DNA of 35,179 nucleotides from DTU018 sp029550685 (GTDB taxonomy: Bacteria; Bacillota; Syntrophomonadia; Syntrophomonadales; Syntrophomonadaceae): contig DAONVO010000015.1 in NCBI GenBank assembly GCA_035412805.1, positions 1 to 35,179 of the forward strand, in the 5' to 3' direction. Below the pieces are notes generated by a model. It was given only the letters and a program-made list of their open reading frames with translations, was not told the origin of the DNA and made no database searches. This document shows positions 30,837 to 35,179 of this stretch, piece by piece; position 1 is the stretch's first letter, and each line of letters begins with the position of its first letter. The translations under genes were made by a program, and so were the position numbers.

Positions 30837-31073
30837 TTAAGATTTATTATTATCAACAGGCTGCTCATCTGGTTGATCATCATCAGATGCCAATGATGCT
30901 TCCTGATTCAGCCGCTGCTGTTCCTCTTCTAATTTTTGCAGGTATTCCTCTTTTCTTTTTTTAGCTTCGAGAGCTTTTTTTTCAAATTTAACGGTTTGCC
31001 GCCATATCAAAATACCAAAAAATATGGTACATACCAGAACAATACCTATTAGAATAAGAAAACCCGTTTTCAA
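30837..31073 (-). CDS. Small single-pass membrane protein with coiled coil, unknown function
   Basis: 78 aa. A membrane helix (about 4-23, GFLILIGIVLVCTIFFGILIW) is followed by a highly charged coiled-coil (EKKALEAKKRKEEYLQKLEE) and an acidic tail (SDDDQPDEQP). TTG start with GGAGGGGGGAGCC upstream, a strong ribosome site. It has the same architecture as the next gene, 14 bp away, suggesting a pair. I do not recognise a family. Confidence 0.75.
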   Translation of the reverse strand: MKTGFLILIGIVLVCTIFFGILIWRQTVKFEKKALEAKKRKEEYLQKLEEEQQRLNQEASLASDDDQPDEQPVDNNKS

Positions 31074-31087
31074 AGGCTCCCCCCTCC

Positions 31088-31279
31088 TTATTGATTATCA
31101 TCCTGATCCGTCAGCCAAATAGATTCTTCCAGATCCTTTTTCTTTAATCTCTTTCTCTTTTCTGCTAAAGCACGCTCCTGTATTTTGTAAGTGGCCTGCC
31201 AAAGCACCAAGTATATTAACCCCTTAATGAGATAGTATACCAATGTAATAATAATAAGAGTCTTGGCTATACTCTCCAT
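31088..31279 (-). CDS. Small single-pass membrane protein, unknown function
   Basis: 63 aa. A hydrophobic segment (about 7-27, TLIIITLVYYLIKGLIYLVL) is followed by a basic amphipathic stretch (KIQERALAEKRKRLKKKD) and an acidic end. ATG with AGGAGTAATATTAC upstream. It lies after the ATP synthase genes and probably shares a transcript with the 78-aa gene. No family recognised; length and design resemble small membrane scaffold or regulatory proteins, but that is speculation. Confidence 0.72.
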   Translation of the reverse strand: MESIAKTLIIITLVYYLIKGLIYLVLWQATYKIQERALAEKRKRLKKKDLEESIWLTDQDDNQ

Positions 31280-31345
31280 GTAATATTACTCCTAAGTCCC
31301 CCGTTAAATAACTATATCTCTAAAGTATTAGTTAATAATACTCCA

Positions 31346-31378
31346 AAGCCGGAAGGTTTACAAGAAACCTTCCGGCTT
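31346..31378. terminator. Strong hairpin after atpC
   Basis: AAGCCGGAAGGTTT (31346-31359) and AAACCTTCCGGCTT (31365-31378) form a perfect 14-bp stem with loop ACAAG, 17 bases after the atpC stop. On the minus strand the following tail is T-poor (TGGAGTATT), so it may be a stability or partial-termination element. Confidence 0.7.
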
Positions 31379-31394
31379 GGCTTCACTGTTTTTT

Positions 31395-31814
31395 CTATAC
31401 TTCGATATCTACCCCGGCAGCCTTTAGCCGGGCAATAGCCCGCTGCATGGCCAATTGAGCGCGTGAGTAATTAGTATTTTCGTCACGCTGGATGAGCCTT
31501 TGGCGAGCGCGTTCTGCAGCTGCCTTGGCACGGAGTACGTTAATTTCATGCCCATGTTCGGCTGTTTCCGCCAGAACCCGGACCGTATTATCAACGACCT
31601 CCATGAAACCACCACTCATAGCAATTTTCTTCTCTTGTCCCTGGGCATCCTTGTAACGAAGAACCCCAATTTTAAGAGCTGCAACCAGCGGCGCGTGGTT
31701 TCTCAAAATTCCCAATTCACCTTCCACAGCGGGAGCAACCAAAAACTGAACTTCATCCCTAAAAAGAATCTGCTCAGGGGTCACTATCTCTAGCATGAAG
31801 GTGTTTTCTGCCAT
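31395..31814 (-). CDS. atpC: ATP synthase F1 epsilon subunit
   Basis: 139 aa. An N-terminal beta-sandwich (LEIVTPEQILFRDEVQFLVAP...GELGILRNHAPLVAAL) is followed by a C-terminal two-helix hairpin (AAAERARQRLIQ...AMQRAIARLKAAG). It couples rotor motion and can inhibit ATP hydrolysis. Length is normal. It begins 3 bases after atpD. Confidence 0.96.
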   Translation of the reverse strand: MAENTFMLEIVTPEQILFRDEVQFLVAPAVEGELGILRNHAPLVAALKIGVLRYKDAQGQEKKIAMSGGFMEVVDNTVRVLAETAEHGHEINVLRAKAAAERARQRLIQRDENTNYSRAQLAMQRAIARLKAAGVDIEV

Positions 31815-31817
31815 ACG

Positions 31818-33248
31818 CTACGCCTCCAGTCTTTTTGCCTTGGCGATGGCGGTGTCGATGTTACCGACCATAAGGAAAGCAGCCTCAGTCAAATTATCAT
31901 GCTTTCCTTCCAGAACCTGAGCGAATGATTCAACTGTCTCAGTAACCGGAACGTATATACCCGGTTGTCCGGTAAACTGCTCAGCAACGTGGAAAGGCTG
32001 CGACAGGAAGCGCTGGATCTTTCTGGCCCGGGCCACGATCAGTTTATCCTCATCAGACAGTTCATCCATTCCCAGAATAGCTATAATGTCCTGCAGTTCT
32101 TTATATCTTTGCAGAATTTGCTGCACTCCGCGGGCGGTATAATAATGCTTTTCACCTAAAATTACCGGATCTAAGATACGGGAAGTGGAGTCCAGCGGAT
32201 CCACAGCAGGATAGATTCCCAACTCAGCTATGGAACGAGCCAAAACGGTAGTGGCATCCAAGTGAGCAAAAGTGGTAGCCGGGGCTGGGTCAGTCAAGTC
32301 GTCAGCCGGGACATAAACTGCCTGAGCGGAGGTAATAGATCCCTTACGGGTGGAGGTAATACGCTCCTGCAATAACCCCATGTCAGTGGCCAAGGTGGGC
32401 TGATAACCAACCGCAGATGGCATACGTCCTAACAGAGCAGACACCTCGTTACCTGCCTGGGCAAAGCGGAAAATGTTGTCGATGAATATCAATACATCCA
32501 GTCCAGACGTATCCCGGAAATATTCAGCTATGGTCAGACCAGTCAGCCCTACCCGCAGACGGGCTCCGGGAGGTTCGTTCATCTGGCCGAAAATAAGAGC
32601 ACATTTGGAGATAACTCCAGACTCGGTCATTTCACCCCATAGGTCGTTTCCTTCGCGGGTACGTTCACCAACACCGGTAAATACTGAATAGCCACCATGT
32701 TCGTAGGCTATATTGCGGATCAGTTCCTGGATAATAACGGTCTTGCCGACACCGGCACCACCGAACAATCCAATCTTACCACCCTTGGCATAGGGACAGA
32801 TTAAGTCAGTAACCTTAATGCCGGTTTCCAGCTGTTCCGTAGCGGGAAGCTGATCTACCAGTGCCGGCGGTTTACGGTGGATTTCCCAAAAATCTGAAGC
32901 TTCTACCGGTCCACCTTCATCGATAGGTTGACCCAACACGTTCAAGATACGTCCCAGACAACCTTCGCCAACCGGTACCTTGATAGTGGCTCCGGTATTA
33001 GTGGCTTTCATACCGCGCATAATGCCATCGGTGGGCTGCAGAGCAACACAGCGCACCGTATCATTACCCAGATGCTGCATAGCCTCCAGAGTAACATCGA
33101 TGTTAGCTGGTACACGCATATTGCTGTCCTGGTCGCTGGACTTTATGGTAATCGCGTTCATCAGATCTGGCAACTCGCCAGGTTTGAAGCGGATGTCGAC
33201 GACTGCGCCGATAACCTGGGTTACCTCTCCGTATGTCACATTCGCCAT
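31818..33248 (-). CDS. atpD: ATP synthase F1 beta subunit
   Basis: 476-aa catalytic subunit. P-loop GGAGVGKT is at 163-170, GERTREGNDLWGEM holds the catalytic glutamate region, Walker B is VLIFIDNIFRF, and the DELSDED loop is near residue 400. No truncation or key substitution is seen. It is separated from atpG by 3 bases, in the A-G-D-C operon order. In a syntrophic organism the complex could run as an ATPase to drive reverse electron transfer; that is inference. Confidence 0.98.
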   Translation of the reverse strand: MANVTYGEVTQVIGAVVDIRFKPGELPDLMNAITIKSSDQDSNMRVPANIDVTLEAMQHLGNDTVRCVALQPTDGIMRGMKATNTGATIKVPVGEGCLGRILNVLGQPIDEGGPVEASDFWEIHRKPPALVDQLPATEQLETGIKVTDLICPYAKGGKIGLFGGAGVGKTVIIQELIRNIAYEHGGYSVFTGVGERTREGNDLWGEMTESGVISKCALIFGQMNEPPGARLRVGLTGLTIAEYFRDTSGLDVLIFIDNIFRFAQAGNEVSALLGRMPSAVGYQPTLATDMGLLQERITSTRKGSITSAQAVYVPADDLTDPAPATTFAHLDATTVLARSIAELGIYPAVDPLDSTSRILDPVILGEKHYYTARGVQQILQRYKELQDIIAILGMDELSDEDKLIVARARKIQRFLSQPFHVAEQFTGQPGIYVPVTETVESFAQVLEGKHDNLTEAAFLMVGNIDTAIAKAKRLEA

Positions 33249-33251
33249 CCT

Positions 33252-34133
33252 TTACTTTCCTCCTTTTTTCAGAGCTTCAGCGCCGCCGACGATATCGAGG
33301 ATTTCATCTGTGATAGCTGCCTGGCGGACCTTGTTCATCTCCAGGGTCAGGGTATCGATGATCTCCCCAGCGTTTTCTGTGGCATTGCTCATGGCGGTCA
33401 TTCGAGCACCGAGTTCGCTGGCTTTGCTTTCCAGCAGAGCATGATAAATCTGGCTGCCAATATAGCGCGGCAGCAGAGTAAGCAGAATATCCTCGGCACT
33501 CGGTTCATAGATGTAGTCAACATACTGCTCTTCCGTCTCTTCCTGCTGAGGCGGTTCCAGCGGCAAAATTTTATGCACGGTGGGAACCTGTCTCAGTACA
33601 TTTATAAACCTGCCGTAGACCAAGTATACTTCGTCTAGCTCTTCATTTTCATAGGCGTTCATTATATAACGGCCAATTTCCCGTGCATCGGCATAGCTAG
33701 GATTATCACCAAGGTTAACGAACTCTGCGTCAACCCCTCCGCGTTTTCTGAAAAAGTCGCGCCCCCTTCTTCCTACCGCAATAATACCGTTTTGGACATT
33801 GCGTTTATCCTCAGCCATAGCTGTAGTAGCTGCCCGTATAACATTGGTGTTAAATGCCCCGCATAGACCGCGGTCACCAGTAATAACTATGTAGCCAACT
33901 TTACGGACCTCTTCGCGAACTTCCAGAAGCGGATGCCGGACATCATAGGCTACGGCGGCTAAACGAGCCAGAGTTCCCTGCAAAGTATCAGTATAGGGAC
34001 GGGATGCCTCGGCTCTCTCCTGAGCGCGGCGCAGTTTCGCAGCAGCCACCATTTTCATGGCCTTGGTAATCTGCTGCATATTTTTTACACTTCGTATTCT
34101 GCGCTTATATTCTCTTACGCCAGCTCCTGCCAT
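33252..34133 (-). CDS. atpG: ATP synthase F1 gamma subunit
   Basis: 293-aa central shaft. The N-terminal helix RIRSVKNMQQITKAMKMVAA and C-terminal helix MTAMSNATENAGEIIDTLTL that form the antiparallel coiled coil are conserved, and YIVITGDRGLCGAFN is the Rossmann-like core. Length is normal. It lies 12 bp after atpA. Confidence 0.97.
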   Translation of the reverse strand: MAGAGVREYKRRIRSVKNMQQITKAMKMVAAAKLRRAQERAEASRPYTDTLQGTLARLAAVAYDVRHPLLEVREEVRKVGYIVITGDRGLCGAFNTNVIRAATTAMAEDKRNVQNGIIAVGRRGRDFFRKRGGVDAEFVNLGDNPSYADAREIGRYIMNAYENEELDEVYLVYGRFINVLRQVPTVHKILPLEPPQQEETEEQYVDYIYEPSAEDILLTLLPRYIGSQIYHALLESKASELGARMTAMSNATENAGEIIDTLTLEMNKVRQAAITDEILDIVGGAEALKKGGK

Positions 34134-34145
34134 TTATCTCACCAC

Positions 34146-35179
34146 CTATACTGCGAACGTAGATTTGAACTCAGCAATAGCCTTCTGGAGCTTTTCTTCC
34201 GTAGCTTCGTCCAGCTTACCAGTAGACTTGATATTGTTCAAAACGTCGGCATAGGCACTGCGCATAAACTTCAGGAAATCAGCTTCGAATTCCAATACCT
34301 TATCCTTGGGCAAATCATCCAAATATCCATTAACACCTGCATAGATGGAAACAACTTGCTCTTCCATGGCCATAGGCTGGTATTGAGCTTGCTTCAGTAT
34401 CTCGGTAACCCGCTCACCTCTGGTCAGTCGTGCCAGAGTAGCCTTATCCAGATCGGAGCCGAACTGGGCAAAAGCCGCCAGCTCACGGTACTGAGCCAGA
34501 TCCAAGCGCAGCTGACCGGCAACGGATTTCATAGCTTTGGTCTGGGCGGCACCTCCTACGCGGCTGACTGATAGTCCGGCATTAACAGCCGGTCTCTGTC
34601 CGGCATAGAACAAGTCGGTTTCCAGATAAATCTGTCCATCGGTAATGGATATAACATTGGTGGGAATGTAGGCGGAAACGTCTCCGGCTTGAGTTTCGAT
34701 GATAGGCAGTGCCGTGATGGATCCTCCCCCATGCTCTTCGTTGAGCTTGCAGGCTCTCTCCAGCAACCGGGAGTGCAGATAGAAAACGTCACCCGGATAA
34801 GCTTCACGTCCAGGAGGACGGCGGAGCAACAGGGACATTTCACGATAAGCTACAGCGTGCTTGGACAAATCGTCATATATAATCAAAACATCTTCTTTGT
34901 CAGTTTCCATAAACTCTTCAGCGATAGCTACCCCGGCATAGGGAGCCAGGTAAAGCATGGGAGCAGGTTCAGAGGCCGTCGCCGCCACTATAATGGTATA
35001 ATCCATAGCTCCCATTTCTTCCAACTTGGCTACAATACCGGCAATAGAGGACTGTTTCTGTCCAATAGCTACATAGATACAGATCAGGTCCTTCTTTTCC
35101 CGCTGATTGATTATGGTATCAATGGCAATGGCGGTTTTTCCTACCTGGCGGTCACCAATGATCAGTTCCCGCTGGCCGC
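34146..35179 (-). CDS. atpA: ATP synthase F1 alpha subunit (N-terminus cut by window)
   Basis: About 343 C-terminal residues are visible; roughly 160 N-terminal residues lie beyond the window edge. The frame continues upstream of 35024 without a stop to the edge. The P-loop reads GDRQVGKTA (most alphas have GDRQTGKT). AIGQKQSSIAGIV, SEPAPMLYLAPYAG, and VSRVGGAAQTKAMK with the arginine-finger-region VSRVG follow. The C-terminal helical domain is complete. Confidence 0.96.
   Translation of the reverse strand, partial: GQRELIIGDRQVGKTAIAIDTIINQREKKDLICIYVAIGQKQSSIAGIVAKLEEMGAMDYTIIVAATASEPAPMLYLAPYAGVAIAEEFMETDKEDVLIIYDDLSKHAVAYREMSLLLRRPPGREAYPGDVFYLHSRLLERACKLNEEHGGGSITALPIIETQAGDVSAYIPTNVISITDGQIYLETDLFYAGQRPAVNAGLSVSRVGGAAQTKAMKSVAGQLRLDLAQYRELAAFAQFGSDLDKATLARLTRGERVTEILKQAQYQPMAMEEQVVSIYAGVNGYLDDLPKDKVLEFEADFLKFMRSAYADVLNNIKSTGKLDEATEEKLQKAIAEFKSTFAV

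Noticed and set aside
32928..33638. 236-aa plus-strand frame opposite atpD/atpG
   Set aside because: Spans antisense of two certain ATP synthase genes; coincidental open frame.

Overview
The window looks like chromosomal housekeeping DNA from an endospore-forming, flagellated anaerobe of the Firmicutes (Clostridia). The evidence is a sigH–rlmB–mrnC–cysS–cysE–gltX–ispF–ispD–yacL block, a ctsR–mcsA–mcsB–clpC–radA–disA block, and a ywmB–murA–spoIID–spoIIID–mbl–flagellar-rod block next to the F-type ATP synthase genes. All three are hallmark Bacillus/Clostridia gene orders. Moderate GC, ThyX instead of ThyA, a cysteine T-box and the FtsA-like gene suggest a Syntrophomonas/Desulfotomaculum-type lineage; that placement is inference. 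Nearly all genes are on the minus strand, so the window reads biologically from right to left.

Layout. 1-748: four minus-strand tRNA genes (Thr-GGT, initiator Met, Tyr, Thr-TGT) with a 400-bp hairpin-rich repeat spacer. 818-10337: sigH (own consensus promoter), rlmB, thyX, mrnC, cysS and cysE (behind a UGC-specifier T-box leader with a perfect sigma-A promoter), gltX, ispF, ispD and the PIN-TRAM membrane protein yacL. 10445-14854: the only plus-strand segment. It holds a strongly promoted 132-aa Cys-rich protein of unknown function with its own terminator, then a three-gene cassette: an ABC ATPase, a membrane-anchored extracellular COG1361-like protein and a MacB-type permease. This segment separates yacL from disA, which are usually adjacent. 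14897-22079: disA, radA, clpC, mcsB, mcsA and ctsR, the last preceded by a perfect CtsR operator. 22193-25385: a 709-aa FtsA-like ATPase with a C-terminal array of VNG repeats, and a WecG/TagA-type glycosyltransferase. 25401-30705: flagellar rod protein (with a sigma-D-type promoter), mbl, spoIIID, spoIID, murA and ywmB. 30837-31279: two small single-pass membrane proteins. 31395 to the end: atpC, atpD, atpG and partial atpA.

How the genes work together. The first block joins translation and RNA maturation (charging of Cys and Glu, RlmB and Mini-III for 23S rRNA) with isoprenoid precursor synthesis and cysteine synthesis. One cysteine-sensing T-box controls both making cysteine (CysE) and loading it on tRNA (CysRS). 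The clp block is an autoregulated protein-quality-control operon continuing into DNA-integrity functions (RadA, c-di-AMP synthase DisA). The last block couples envelope growth (MurA, Mbl, glycosyltransferase, FtsA-like protein) with sporulation (SpoIID, SpoIIID) and motility.

The most unusual items are the VNG-repeat tail on the FtsA-like protein, the tandem C-terminal duplication in CysRS, the hairpin repeats in the tRNA spacer, and the plus-strand cassette with an unrecognised Cys-rich gene and a COG1361 protein where a MacA-type adaptor would normally sit. I found no CRISPR array, insertion sequence or prophage.
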